Source of the DNA: Nymphaea colorata
Lineage: Eukaryota; Streptophyta; Magnoliopsida; Nymphaeales; Nymphaeaceae
Assembly: GCF_008831285.2 (NCBI RefSeq)
Contig: NC_045147.1
Location: 24,204,981 to 24,268,980 of the forward strand
Direction: 5' to 3'
Length of the DNA stretch: 64,000 nt
Positions 22,291 to 34,627 of the stretch are shown here, piece by piece. Position numbers and translations under genes: made by a program. The stretch's first letter is position 1. Every line of letters begins with the position of its first letter. Below the pieces are notes generated by a model. That model worked only from the letters and a program-made list of their open reading frames with translations, ran no database searches and had not been told where the DNA came from.

Positions 22291-24389
22291 AATTTAAACA
22301 AAAAAATCTCACAAAAGTATCTAATAGACTAAATTTCTTCAGTAACAACTCTGGGCAGCAGTCTGTCGTGAAAATGCAATTAGTCATTTGCTTTCACATC
22401 GTAGGACCCAGTGAAACGCCTCCTAAAAAATAGGAAATGGCGAACAAGAATTAATGGTGATGTTGAAAGGGTTCTATTAACCGAACAAAAAAAAAAAAAT
22501 CCATCAATTTTCAAGATAAGAATTGTCGCGGCCTAATTTTTTAATTGAAAAAATTTCAAATCCGCTCTTATGGTTTTGAGCCACAGTTTGTTGAGTTGAC
22601 TAGGGCACGAGTTTGGATTGCTAAAAAAAACTTGGTCACCAGTCAAGGTTGGTTTGACTTAACTATGATTCGTCTCAAATTGGCCTGACTCCGCCCTGTT
22701 TCATTATTTTGGTTCAAGTTATTTTAAAACTCGACGAGTCAACCCGACAACCCAGTCATCTATCGATCTGAATCTGAATCACAGGTTAGCCAACTGTGGT
22801 TGGTTTGAGCATATAATAAATCCATCATTAGTTTTAAAGCCAAACAAAGTGGCCCTTTCACATTAAAAGTTTTGCTCGTTAGCCACAGATCACCACCTTT
22901 GTGTGACGGTAGTTGCATAAAACACAATTACAAAAAATACCAAAGAGCCATATTTTGTTGCCTAAAAACACTAAAAGACCCTTAAACTAAGCATAACTGA
23001 AAAGAAAGTCGGTTTTCCTCATTTTCCTGTTCACCAGCTCTCAATCGTCTGATTTTTCAGGAGCAGTTTAAAGCCCTTTTCAAGTAACCACATCTCTCTC
23101 TTTCTCCTGCCGTCCTTCCCTTTGCTTTCTTTTCATCCATACTGTTGTTACGAATACAGGTCTTCGTAATTTCTAAACTGTGTATTGGTTTTTTTGCCGA
23201 GAAATTTTAGTAACCCATTATATCATCCAAGAATGTATGGTCTCTTCTAACAATCATATGTTGAGTGTCCATATATATGAATTACATGTAAAAGGTGATG
23301 ATGCTCAGGATAATTAAATAATGCTGATATAAAGCAACAATTAAAGGCTAGCTAGCTATGGCCCAAGATCATTAGATTCTTTTCTACATGCAATTCCAGG
23401 CATTTTTTTTTAATCGTATTTGTTGTTTATGCACACAATGGCAGCAAATGAACATCAACTATGAATTTATTAGTAAATCCTTTTTGCAAATGAACACCAA
23501 CTCTGAATTTATTAGTAAATTATTCTTTCATCCTTTAATAACTTCTGATTTAACGTTGTTAAGAGTAGGGAGCTCGACTCTTTTATTAAGGTAGCATGTT
23601 TAATGTCTAGTGAAGAAATGCCAACCTACAACCTACAATATTGCAGCATAACCAACTGCTATGACTATCATAAAATTATTACTTCTTTCTTGTTGATCTG
23701 CACACTCAATATATATTTATTATTTATCATGGTTTTCAACAGTTGATATACTTGCACACATTCGCAATTAAATTTCCCTCAATTACCACTTGACGAAATG
23801 GTCGATATGCTCGGTTTCTATGCGCTCTCACTCTGCGGCGCCACAAGTGTTGAAGGGCGTTCGATAGGAACTCTCTGTTCCCAAAAAATATGGTGTGTTC
23901 CTGTTAGCAACTGCCCTCCTGAGAGTCTAACATCCCCCTTGGTTTATTAATAGCGTGTCTAAATGTATCACAAGTTTTTGATTGGTTTGAAGTTAATATT
24001 ATTCTCTCAAGGAAACACGCGTTCTTGCATTCCACCGTGTGACCCTAGTGATTTGTAGACATGGTTTGAGGCTTTGAGTAGTGTTTGGGATGTGGACTTG
24101 CTAAAGGCCAATGCACAGCCAACCTTCGATCTGCAACAAGCTATGTCCAAATTTGAACATTTCACTACATAATTGTGCACATCCAAACTTCTTGGATCTT
24201 CAGAAAGCTAGCCCTGATCAAGCTGCCGACGGCTGTTTTACACAAACCGGAGAAAGTAACATGCATTTTCCTTGCGTGGTTTTTCCTTGGCCTTTCCATT
24301 TCAAGAAGGTCGCTTGCCGTCTCCTTCCTTGCCTGTCGTTGACGCGGCCGGCGCCAGAAAACGCTGAACTGTAAAAGAGTATGATGTGG
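22291..24389. other. Intergenic, no gene seen
   Basis: Short open frames only. About 22600-22770 has ACTCGACGAGTCAACCCGAC-type words like the other GAGC/CTCGA repeats. From about 24165 the sequence again resembles 21770 (TTGTGCACATCCA), leading into the third orphan promoter block. Confidence 0.4.
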
Positions 24390-24540
24390 CATCCGTGCCA
24401 CCGCCACCGGCCGGCATCTTCGTCGGGGGCCTTGTCATTTTCCATTGTACGCCTAAATGAAAGGAGGGTGGAAGAGAAATCGATGGGGTTGGTTTATCAC
24501 AACTTTCCCGATTGAGATGTCTTGGTCTCCCCAATGCCGC
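24390..24540 (+). pseudogene. Third orphan RALF promoter block, left part
   Basis: It matches the 18880 and 29000 blocks (CGGCCGGCAT.TTCGT.G.G, CCATTGTACGCC, GAGGGTGGA, AAATCGATGGG.TTGGTT, GAGATGTC). It is cut at 24540 by the 3.9-kb element and resumes at 28450. Confidence 0.6.
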
Positions 24541-27500
24541 TGTTAGGACCCGAACCCTGGCCGAGCTAGAATCGTCGAACCTAGTCTCGAGTCCTAAATC
24601 CAAGATCTCCTGAGGTGAGCCTAAATCATAAACCTAAACAAATTATACAAATGAACTACCCGGCCGGACAGGACCCCGGCGCAAACCCAGTAGGAAGTGA
24701 ATACACGAAAGGGTAATCCCAAAAAACCTAACTAAGCAAAACCTACTACAATAAACTACGACGGGTGTGAGGCTTTACAATCGTTCGCGATACAAGATTG
24801 CACTCACAACTCACTCAGACAAACCATGCAAACCATTCAAACCATCATCCTAGAGCGTACACACCACACCCAATTCCCTAGGAGGCTGGTCGACTCGTGG
24901 TCGTGTCTAGGCCAAGGGCCGTCGAGGTACCACTTAAGTCAACAATGGCCGTAGCCGGGCTGAAAAGCAAATACAATAATAAAGCGCCCTGCCCTCGTGT
25001 CTATAGGGGGATGGGGGTTATACCTTCCAAGCTGGGGCTTGGATATGATCAGCAAGGGCCACGAGGAGAATTCCAATCCTCGGGCAATACAGCAGCAAGG
25101 AGGGAAAGGAGCCGACTGAAGATGGCAGCGATGGACGTCCGCGCTAGGAAGTAGATTGGGCGCCGATGGTGTCCACGCTAATCAGGAAAGAATGCCGGAC
25201 AGCTACTGGAAATGGCCCTCCTGGCCGTGCGCAAGGTGGTAGTAAGAGCTTACTACCGCTGGAAGGATCCTTTGAGTGTGGGGAGAGCCTTCAAGAACTG
25301 GCGGGTTCAAGGAAGAACCCGGACAAACCTAGACTTATCTAAGGCTCGGGTTGGGCTTGGTTGGACTGGACTCTATAGGAGGTTCGGTCTAGTCAAAGGG
25401 GGTTAAGGGTCGGGGTAGGCTTAGTCCGTGGAATTAGGTAAGGATTTGGGGTCGCCTAACTACAAGGGAGGCTAAGGGAGGAAACTTGGGACAAGCGAGC
25501 CTAAGCTCGTGTCAAGGTCAATGAAGACCGAGAGAGAGTTAGGGTCGACTAGAAGGTGGCTGCTACTGGACCAAGCTGATGGGTCCGGGCTAGAAGGTCA
25601 AGAGAGGCACTCGAGGTAGGCTCAAGTCGTCTAGGTTGGCTAGAGAGGAACAAGGATGGGTGGCGGTGTAAATTCCCTAAATCGTCTAAGACAAGAGGAA
25701 AAGTGACGGATTAGGACAAGGCCACACAAAGAGGTTTTCCTAAGGGAGGAGATGGCGCGAGAGGCAAGCTAGAAGATGGTTCGTGCTTGGCTGGTCTGGC
25801 CAAGGAGAAGCGCCGACTAAGCTAACCAAGGGGAAAGGTTCGGTCTAGAACCTTGGAGAACCTAGCTAAGGAGAAGAGTTCGGTCTAGAACTCAAGGAGA
25901 CCTAACTACAAGTGGGTCCGTCTAAGGCTGGCTGGGCTGGGTCAAAGCTCGGGTTGACTAAGACCAGATTTGGGTTCGGATGTTGGAAGGGTTGACTTGG
26001 ACTAGGCTTAGGTTCAATTGTAAACGGGTTGACTCGAATCAAGTCAAGACTCAAGAGAGAGAAAGTGGGTGCGGAAGAAAAGGGCGGCTTGGGTCTAGCC
26101 GTACAAAGTGGGTTTGGTCTTTGGCAAGTGTTGACTTGATTGCCTTTTGACCGTGGCTACTTTCCACAAATAAGGAAAGGAGGGCTCGTGGTTGAGGGGA
26201 GTCCAGAAGATGACACGATGGGGTTCTAGCTACGAGGAAGTAATTCAAAAATGGTAGTGGTTTCCTAATCTAGTTAAGGCAAGGGGCAACGGTCGGGTTA
26301 AGACAAGGACTCGATTGAGGGGGTTGCCTAATGAAGAGAGGTGAGGTGGCGCAAGCAGATTTCCTAACGGGCTGGGGATAGGGACATGTGGCAAGAATTG
26401 GAGGAGAAGATAGCTAAAGGAAATTCCTAAGGCTTTGCCATGTGGAACCGTGTGGGTCCCATGGGGAAGGAGGTGGCTCGCCAGATGGAAGGGAGGTGTT
26501 ACACGGTTTAGGGAAGTGATAATGAGATAAGCACGAGGTGGCCAGGTGCTTAGGGAATTATGCATGAAAAAGGGGTGGGACGGTTTGGGCAAGGATGAGG
26601 TGGCAAGCTACTTGGCTAAAAACAAGGAAAGGTGGATATCTAGAAGATAAGGCAATTGACTAAGGTGGAAATGAAATGGAGAAGGTAAGTCGACACAAAA
26701 GGAGAAGGACCTTGGATGGGCGACACGTGGCACAACTAAGGGCTAGGATTAACACAACAAAAGAAAGAAGAAGACTTACCAAAATTGAAGCCGACGGTCA
26801 AGGAAAGTGCGATGAAGCACCGGCGGCTAGGGTTGAAGGCCCTAGTGCGCTCCTCCAAGAATGACCAAAATGCCCCCACGAGCTAGTTAGGAGTTCGAGT
26901 ACACTGGAGGGTAATTCTGTCCTTGTCGTCGTTAAACTCAGGGTGACCGGAAAGAGTGCAGCGGTCACCGGAAATAGGACTATTACGGCCAAGGCTCAAT
27001 CGTTGTTACGAAAACTCCGATTTTCACCAAATGTACCGAAATGACTCCTTTTCTTTTGGCGATCACCTTGACAATGTTTTTCTGCCGTGATCACTCTCTA
27101 AACCACCATATTTCACATATTTTTCTTGCTGTTTTTGCTGGTGGAGTTCTTTTGAAACCGATCAATATTTGTATACTCTTTTTCACCGTCGGTTCTTTGA
27201 TTCTTCCAGATTTGCACCAAGAGATTATAGATCGGATCTAGGCCTCGTAAGAGAGATTCTAAGGGTGGCTTTCCCGCCGGAATTCCAGAACTAGCTCACG
27301 GGTTTGGCACCGTGAACCAGTCTTAGATCGAATGAGAAAATCACCTCTAGAATGCTCCCAACGAGCAACCTAATTCCAACAAGAAATCCCAAAGTACTAA
27401 CCTCGCTTCTAGTCCTTTTTGAAGGTGAACGTTGTCTGTCCTTCTTCAATCATCCCGATGATGGATCAGCCTCTCAGGTTTTTTGGAAGGAAGGTACCGA

Positions 27501-28444
27501 ATCCACTAACATGCCGTGGGGAGTATTCGTGGTCTAAGGAGCCGCGCCTTCGCCGGAGCTACTTCGTGGTTCTTAGCCTTAAGCCGTCGGTCGATAGGAA
27601 GGAGGAAGACAAGAAAACAAGGGTGGAAAGGAAGAGGGACCTTCGGTTGACCAGAGGGAGAAAGCAATGCCGAATCACCTAGGAAACGACAAGGAGAAGA
27701 AAAACGTCACAGAGAAAATGACAAAGGACCGAGATTTACCTTGAGGACCAGTAGGAAAACGCCATGGGCAAGGAGACGTCAAAAAGGAAGAAGAAAATCT
27801 AAGGCAACGAGAGAGACCACCGCGGGAGAGGGGTGAGCCAGCAAAGACGAGAGAGAGACAAGGGCCTTGCGCCCAACACCACCAATCAACACATTCTCTT
27901 CCTTCAATATTCAATAGCATAATCATTTACAAAGGAGCGAAAACTTATATACTACTCTAAGTGACTCGGTTCACAATCCGAACCGGTTCTTTACATGATT
28001 CAAATCTAATACTAAAGAAATCCAAATCTGAATTAAAGTGGACGCTACCCGTCCAAAGAATTGTAAACCCACGGATCTAGGATCCGTTTTCTCTTGGGCG
28101 CATGGATGAGCTTGGGTAGGCTCATCCCGATTTGCCTAGGTTCAGCCTAGGCTTACCCCGTTTGATCTAAGTTCTAGGACTCCGCGTAGGTTCAGACCAC
28201 TCTAGTCGGGTGAGTCCCAAACTTGGATCATGACCGCTTCTAAGGTTCGACCTTGTATCTCTTGCACTTGGCCGTTGTTGCTCCGCCCGCTCCGCCCACT
28301 GCAATAACTCCAAGCTGCTCTTTAACCTCGCGAGACGATCTTTCTAGGCTGGTCAAGTCATTTCCAGCCTTTACGAGCCCTGCTGGACCTACCTTGGTCC
28401 TGGATTTGGTCCTAACGGACCTAGTATAAATTTGGCTCGTAACA
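24541..28444. mobile_element. Large LTR-like element without coding region (solo LTR or non-autonomous)
   Basis: The 3904-bp insertion is bounded by the exact 5-base duplication GCCGC (24536-24540 and 28445-28449). Its ends are TGTTAGGACCC and GGCTCGTAACA, giving the TGTTA/TAACA inverted ends typical of LTRs. It is richer in CTAGG and TCAAG words than the surroundings. No gag, protease, reverse transcriptase or integrase signature is found in any frame. Internal short duplications (for example TTCGGTCTAGAAC twice, near 25829 and 25878) occur. The most likely reading is a solo copy of a very long LTR, as in some gypsy chromoviruses, or a non-autonomous derivative. Confidence 0.7.
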
Positions 28445-28449
28445 GCCGC

Positions 28450-28690
28450 CCACTAAAATAGGCGTCATTGCCCGTCAAATTCTTTGTCAGGACCCACACG
28501 AACCGCACCGGGTCCATTCCAGATTTTTAAGTTGTTTCACTTGTTCTCAGATGTACTTTGTATTTCTTTTCACCTTTATTACAGTGACAATGGGGAAAAC
28601 GAATCTGGCGAAGAAGATATACATAGAACTATTGCCAAGATAAACATACGAGAGAGAGAGAGAGAGCTGAAAACAACACCACCACAAATG
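28450..28690 (+). pseudogene. Third orphan RALF promoter block, right part
   Basis: It continues the block broken at 24540: GCGTC.TTGCCCGTCAA.TTCTTT, CGGGTCCATTCCAGA.TTTTAA, CACTTGTTCTCA, GACAATGGGGAAA.C.AATC, TGGCGAAGAAGATATACA, then an AG run. No ATG or RALF coding sequence follows. 28700-28980 is A-rich with GGTAAAAAAAAAAA runs and no gene. Confidence 0.6.
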
Positions 28691-28984
28691 TTTAACCTGT
28701 ACTCTCAATGGGATGCTTTTTAGGCAGTTCATGCGTATAACTCCAGCCAAATCTCTTTTTGCCCAACTGATCCACTCAAAGCAAGAAGTTGGTCTTTTCT
28801 TCCCGTCCATTCTTCCTCCAAATGGTAAAAAAAAAAAATTCCACCTTTTGGCTAAAAAAATTTCCGTTTTCACCTCCAACGGTAAAAAAAAAATCTCCAC
28901 ATTTGATGAAATAAAAAAATTTCAAATATTTGAATTTTTTCTTTTTTTTCTACAAGATCTCCATGCCATCAAACGGCCCTAAAA

Positions 28985-29329
28985 GTGATGAGACTGACGT
29001 GCAAACGGCCAGCATTTTCGTTGAGGGTCTTGTGAATTTTCCATTGTACGCGTCGGCGTCAATGAACGGAGGGTAGATGGAAAATCGATGGGATTGGTTT
29101 GTATCACCTTTTCCGGTAGAGATGTCGCAGTCCTTTCGGTTGGAAGCGTCGTTGCCCGTCAATTTTTTTCTAGTACCAATGCCGGGTCCGTTCCAGACTT
29201 TTAATTTCTTTACACCTCTGTTAGTAAATCAAATTTGACAATGGGGAAATCAAATCTGGCGAAGAAGATATACACACAAAGCGCTATTGCGGAGACACAC
29301 ACCAAAAGAGAGAAAGAGAGAGACAGAGG
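28985..29329 (+). promoter_or_regulatory. Promoter and leader block of RALF at 29330
   Basis: This is the intact version of the block found as orphan copies at 18850, 21780 and 24390/28450. Its terminal part (CGAAGAAGATATACACACAAAGCG, then GGAGACACACACC and a GA-rich leader) directly precedes the ATG. There is no strong TATA box; GATATACA at about 29265 is the best candidate. Confidence 0.5.
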
Positions 29330-29716
29330 ATGGTGAACCCGAGAGACCCCTTCCTCCTGGCGACAGCAATAGCGTTCTTGGCATGCGCCTTGTTGAGCGG
29401 AGAGGTGGAAGTCGGCTCGCTGAGCGGGGAGAACGAGCTGGGGTGGGCAGCGTCCTGGTCGGCGTGCGACGGGACAACTGGGGAGTGCTTGGGGGGAGAG
29501 GAAGCCGAGGAGATGGCCATGGATTCCGAGAGCAACCGGCGGATCCTGCAGGGTACTGGCAATTACATTTCATACAGGGGACTGCATCGCGATCCCTCAT
29601 GCCCAATTCACGGAGTTTCCTACTACCAGTGCAGTAGACCAGCGCCGTTGAACGACCCTTACAAGCGCCCCTGCACCTTCCGCAACGAATGTGCGCGTGG
29701 TAGCCCGCCATTCTAG
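29330..29716 (+). CDS. RALF-like secreted peptide precursor
   Basis: This is a 128-aa intronless precursor. A hydrophobic signal segment spans about 8-28. The propeptide LGWAASWSACDGTTGECLGG and EEMAMDSESN matches the other canonical copies. The RRIL site is at 70-73 and YISY at 79-82. Cysteines are C91, C101, C115 and C121 (x9, x13, x5), with VSYYQC and NDPYKR in place of YYNC and NPYTR. It ends NECARGSPPF, a longer and less basic tail than the ITRCARS copies. The frame is intact and the start codon directly follows the conserved GA-rich leader. Confidence 0.9.
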   Translation: MVNPRDPFLLATAIAFLACALLSGEVEVGSLSGENELGWAASWSACDGTTGECLGGEEAEEMAMDSESNRRILQGTGNYISYRGLHRDPSCPIHGVSYYQCSRPAPLNDPYKRPCTFRNECARGSPPF

Positions 29717-31140
29717 GAACCTACCTACCAGACTGACATCTGAACTCTCCCCCCATATCCACGCGCCCACACCTTTGTGGTGTCTTACTCTTCACCTTGT
29801 TGGAGCCGTTTCGATTTTCCGGTCGTATTCATACGTTTCTTTTAGTTTTGTGGTATTCCTCCATCTTCGTTAATTTCTCTCTCCATCCTTTTTTGTCTAT
29901 TTTAACTTCGTTTCTTGGGGTATCTTTCCGGTGATGCGTGAATGTGAAATAAGAAGTTCTGTGTAAATTTCTTGGGGTTTCCCAAAGTCCGCCATAGTAA
30001 TTCTCATTTACTTTCTACAAAAGTAACTTGTATCAGAAATGAGCGAACTCAATCTCAAAATTAAAGTGGTTCCCTTGTACTTTTTTCCCTTTTTAGGATC
30101 CATATGTATATTTGTAAAAGGTAAAAAAAAAAAAAGGAAAATAATGAGAGAAAAAAAAAGAGAATAGGGTTTTGAAAAACCTGCTTCAAAATTTTGTGTT
30201 GATAGACATAAATATTAATATATTTATTCATTCATTCATTTATTTATTTATCCAGTAAGATGATTCAATTTTATGGTAGAAAAGGATGGGGACTTTGAAA
30301 AGAAAATCTAAAAGAAAGAGAAAAAAGAGTGAGAGAGCAAGAACCTAACAGGAGATGGAGAAACCGGTCTCAAATGGAACTGGATATAATTGATTTTTTA
30401 TATTGTTATTTTCTAGAACAACGGGATGCTCCATTCATTAGATTAGATAAAGAAGATTGTCAAGGTTTCGTGATTTGCTGCTGAATGCAAAATAATTTAA
30501 AATTTTTAAGCTATTTTTCAATCTTAAAAAAAAGAAGCGGTACAAGGCTTATACGTAATAATATGTTGCGTTAATACCATTGCTTATAAAATTGCCTAAT
30601 GCAGTTCATCAGCAGCTTTTAAAGCTGTTATTTCTGGCTTGAGGTGTGACGCCAACCCGGTCATAGGGTTCTGACGAAAAAATGTGTAAATATCTGGTGT
30701 TTGAGAAGACTAAAATGCCTCTTGCTATAAACACATAAAGATGTTCCGATAATGTTGAAAAGAACTCTTTCATCAAGGAACAAAAACCAAGTCCACTCAG
30801 AGGCTGGTGACGCCTTCAAGTTCTGAGAACTTCTTTTAACAATCATAATATGCTGATTACTCAAAATATTAACATCATCACAGATCGAACGCAAATCAAA
30901 CTATCACTTATTATGATCAAATATCAAAATAGCTTTAAGAGTTCAATATGATTTGTTTGAAACCTTCTTTACAGCAGACAAGAATTGCTTATCATTTGTG
31001 AGCGACAACTTCCAAGTTATTGCAGAGTAAAGAACGGGCATTGCTTAGGGCCTCAAACTCGCAACTTTAAAAAAACAAATTAAGAATTTTATGTCAAAAA
31101 ATGTCGCTTCATTTTTTGGTACAACAACGATGGCCCCTTT
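29717..31140. other. Intergenic, no gene seen
   Basis: About 30670-30960 is homologous to about 20120-20460, showing again that flanks were copied with the genes. A TTCA/TTTA tetranucleotide run lies at about 30225-30252. Confidence 0.45.
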
Positions 31141-31488
31141 CATGAGAGCTTCGACGGATTCCTTCTCGGGCCCCCAAAGCCCCACACGAGCAGGTCGGGA
31201 GAGATCCAAAAATGACCTGTGAAAATTTTCTACCCTCCTGGAGATGGATGAGAATGATTAACTGTTTTACTCGCTAAAAGTTGAACAACTGCCGTTTAAG
31301 CTCCAAAGCCGCCTGCTACGCTAGACAACATTGCCTGTCAGTCTTTCAATAGTGCAAAGCTGCTAACGGCGGGTCCAGTCCATCTCACGCTTTTGATTTT
31401 TTTCGCTTGTTCTCAAATGTAATGGGGAGAAAGGGTCTGACAAAAGTAGAAAGAGTCATCGCAGAGGAGGAAAGAGGAGAGAGTGGTG

Positions 31489-31887
31489 ATGGCGAACCAG
31501 AGAGGCCCCTGTTTCCTGGCCATGGAGGTAGCGTTCTTGGGTGCCGCCTTGATGACTTTGGAGGTGGGCGCCTCCTCGCTGAGCGGGGAGGGCGGGCTGG
31601 GTTGGGCAGCGGCCTGGCCGGCGTGCGGTGGGGCCACCGGGGGGTGCTTAGAATCAGGGGAGGAAGCGGAGGAGATGGCCATGGACTCGGAGAGCAACCG
31701 GCGGATCCTGCAGGACACGACGCACTTGAGTTATGCGGCGCTGCTCAGGGACTCGACCCCCTGCAAACACCCCGGATCTCCCTACTCCAACTGCCGACCA
31801 AATGCTGTCAACCCTTACACCCGCCCTTGCGCCGACATCACCGGCTGTGGCCGCCATCAAGTTCCGGCAACCCGCCTTCGAGACTGA
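31489..31887 (+). CDS. RALF-like secreted peptide precursor, divergent C terminus
   Basis: This is a 132-aa intronless precursor, starting at the ATG in GGTGATGGCG. The signal region (about 8-29) is followed by LGWAAAWPACGGATGGCLESGEEAEEMAMDSESN, nearly parallel to the 29330 copy. The RRIL site is at 71-74. YISY has become HLSY (79-82). Cysteines are C92, C102, C114 and C120 (x9, x11, x5) with NPYTR retained. The usual ITRCxR ending is ITGCGRH, followed by a ten-residue tail, so the terminal basic residue before the last cysteine is lost. The frame is open throughout. Confidence 0.88.
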   Translation: MANQRGPCFLAMEVAFLGAALMTLEVGASSLSGEGGLGWAAAWPACGGATGGCLESGEEAEEMAMDSESNRRILQDTTHLSYAALLRDSTPCKHPGSPYSNCRPNAVNPYTRPCADITGCGRHQVPATRLRD

Positions 31888-34090
31888 CTTCGTCTCTGCG
31901 GTCATATTCATATCTTGTAGTTTCGTGGTGGTTCCTCCATCTCGCTTAATTTCTCTCTATGTTGTCTTCTCTTAGTGGGCATCATCCGGAGATCGGTGAA
32001 TGTGAAATAAGCGATTATGTAGATTTGAACACGAAACAATGGTTTACCATTTGCTTCTGTTGGTAAATGTGATCACTTCCTGCTGGGGACGATAGATCCT
32101 GTTGAACCTTACAATGTAATTTCAGAAAAAACTGTCCAACTACAACTTGGATCAAAATTTTCAATTTAATGGTGATTAAGAGTTCTCTTTCAGCTTGAAA
32201 CTTAGAAGGCCATTCTTGGATAAGTTACATTTGCACAAGCAACTAAGATTATGCAATGGTTACAAAGTCACAATCTAAAAGTCTTCAAATTTTATACATC
32301 GGCTGGGTTTGAAAGTAATGAACGTCGGGGATTGCATCCCTAGTGTATAGAGCAGAGCCAATTTAGATTGATTTGTATGTATAAGCAAATCCCATTTCAT
32401 TTATATGTCTTTTGAGGAGTTCTATGTAGTCCTTAGTATATGATATGGTCAAGACGCAGTTCACCAGTGTCCTTAAAAGGTTGACATTGGAAGCCATGAG
32501 GTGTGATGGAAGGCCTAGGCCGCCGGTTATATTTTTCCAGCCCAGTTTCACATGATTGTACGGTGCTTGTGGAGACTGAGACGGCTCCTAGCAAACTGCA
32601 AACACCAAAAAGGTGTTGAAGAAGTTATGGAAATGTTGAAGAAACACTCTTATCAAAAAACATCGTAGTAGGGACAGGGACAGTCGGCTGATAAGAGCTG
32701 CTATGAAGGGTAGAACCAGTATAGTGAAATCAGTTAACAAATTTGACTTGTCATCCAATAAAAAGCTATCACGTGCCATATACCGTTGATTTTTAACATT
32801 TTTAATCCTCTGTTCGGCTATGGCCCATGTCATCCATTCCTCGGCTAGATAGTTTTTGAGATCAACCTATGGAAGACTGAACCGTTCACATGCTCGAACG
32901 GTATACCCGTACCTTCACGTATAATGTAAAACTCAACCATTCAGGATCCTCAGGGACCTGAGCACCAACAAGATGGCAATGGCCTAACACCGACGGCATC
33001 TGGTCGATTGAGCGCACCCATACAAGTTCACCCACCTCAGAAGCGAAAGCAAAAAATTATACACTTTACACCCTGACAGTTCCAAGCCACCATCACAATT
33101 CTATTCCTATGGAAAACAGCTCAGAAAAGGACAGCATTGACAGGTAAAACCAATTAAGATTAAAAAAACAAAAAATAATGCTACCAATCTAGTTGCTCCA
33201 TCGGGTATATGCATGTAAGATTTTATTTGTTCCATCGGGTATATGCAAGGACGTTAGGATATATGTATATATATATAAGCCGCGGATATGTAGCATATTC
33301 TACTCTCGTAAGTGATATTTTCACCGTAAAATGTAGACCTTTCCGAATTTCCTCACCTCACCTTCAAATGTGAGAGATACCTATTCCTGAAATGCCAATA
33401 GTTTGAATCTGGACAATGTAAAACCTTCTAAAATAGAACAATTCGTGTAACTAGAAAGTACAAATTGTTTAGATCTTTAGTTTGGATTCATGTTCAATTG
33501 TTCTCTATGTTATGTGAAACTCAGTTAGACTTCTAATATAACAATTTGGTCATGAATTCCACGGTCGGTCGGAGATGAATCTTATGATAAAATAAATGTT
33601 ATCAATGATCTAGCGACCAAATGCTAATTTGAAAAGTTATACGCACGTTTTACATGGTTTAGATAATATTACAATATCTAATGAATCAGAATTCAATTTT
33701 AATAGAAGTGAACTGGTAACCTTATATTGGTTACGCTATACGGATGCATGATTTTTTAGAGGTAACATTGTGGCCATCAACTCTCTCGTGCATGTTGATA
33801 AAACTACAACAACGAAAATCGATATCACCCTTTCAACTCAAAATTACATATTTCTAGCTGACATCATTTACCAGCAAGGATTTATCCTAAGTACGTCCAC
33901 ATCCATGATTCAACATTCCACCGCCATTTATATAACACTGAAAGAAAAGAGAAATGACGCACTGGATCTCAAAATTTACATACCTACCTAGCCAACACCA
34001 CCAATTCATCCGTGAAACCGTATAGCAACAACACAGACGACCTGAAAAATTTACACGTCTACGTAAACCAGCAAGCACTACCAATTCAGA
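31888..34090. other. Intergenic, no gene seen
   Basis: The RALF array ends here. Minus-strand open frames at 32363-32833 have no recognisable domain. A short doublet with the core CCATCGGGTATATGCA occurs near 33198 and 33233. Confidence 0.4.
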
Positions 34091-34627
34091 TCAAAGGAGC
34101 CTATAATTCACAAACGCCACGAAAGCAACCCAGAACAAGTAAGGCTTGACGAGATCGCCGGCGATCGGATTGGCCGATCGGAAGCTCCGGTAGCATACGA
34201 CAGCTAGGCCAACGAGCAAAAGGGAAATCGCGAACGCAAAGCGTGTCGCGCCGAAGCCAAAAGCCAGCGCCCAGACGAAGCTGAGTCCGAGCTCTGCCGC
34301 GTACACTGACAGGGCGCCGGACTGCTGCTGCAAGCCGCCCTCCACCCAGACGAGCCACGAGGAGAGACCCATGGTGGCGCACGAGACCAGCCAACCGAAG
34401 TCGTGGAGCCAAACCGGACACCAAACCGATCTGTCGCGGAGATGGCGGTCACCCAGTCGGAGGTTGACGCAACCTAGCAGGAAGGGTATCGCCACGGCCA
34501 CGGCAAGAGAGCGCAGGCCTCTCTTGGCCAGCGCCATCTTGTTGGCTCTCGGGTTCTTGCTTCTGACGTCGCCGCTCGACAGGCGCGACTCATCTCGGAC
34601 TCGGTGCTTCAGATCAGACGACTCCAT
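34091..34627 (-). CDS. TSPO: TSPO/MBR-family tryptophan-rich membrane protein
   Basis: This 178-aa intronless protein matches plant TSPO (outer membrane tryptophan-rich sensory protein) in overall layout. A charged plant-type N-terminal extension ends in MALAKRGLRSLAVAVA (31-46). TSPO motifs follow in order: WCPVW (69-73), a segment ending WLVWVEGG (91-98), a transmembrane stretch at about 109-125, another at 130-146, and the C-terminal AGDLVKPYLFWVAFVAFVN (156-174). Plant TSPOs bind porphyrins and are induced by ABA and osmotic stress; they reside in ER/Golgi membranes and are removed by autophagy. The expected five hydrophobic segments are visible. Compared with the pattern I know, loop residues are shortened by about 10-20 aa. 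It is a single-exon gene, as is usual for plant TSPO. Confidence 0.85.
   Translation of the reverse strand: MESSDLKHRVRDESRLSSGDVRSKNPRANKMALAKRGLRSLAVAVAIPFLLGCVNLRLGDRHLRDRSVWCPVWLHDFGWLVSCATMGLSSWLVWVEGGLQQQSGALSVYAAELGLSFVWALAFGFGATRFAFAISLLLVGLAVVCYRSFRSANPIAGDLVKPYLFWVAFVAFVNYRLL

Noticed and set aside
24541-28444. Several 60-115 codon frames inside the LTR-like element
   Set aside because: No gag, protease, RT, RNase H or integrase motifs. The frames reflect base composition.
31407-31949. 180-codon frame overlapping the 31489 RALF
   Set aside because: It is another frame of a GC-rich real gene. The RALF frame has signal peptide, RRIL and cysteines.
32363-32833. Minus-strand frames suspected to be a retrotransposon fragment
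   Set aside because: No recognisable pol or gag motif and no LTR nearby.
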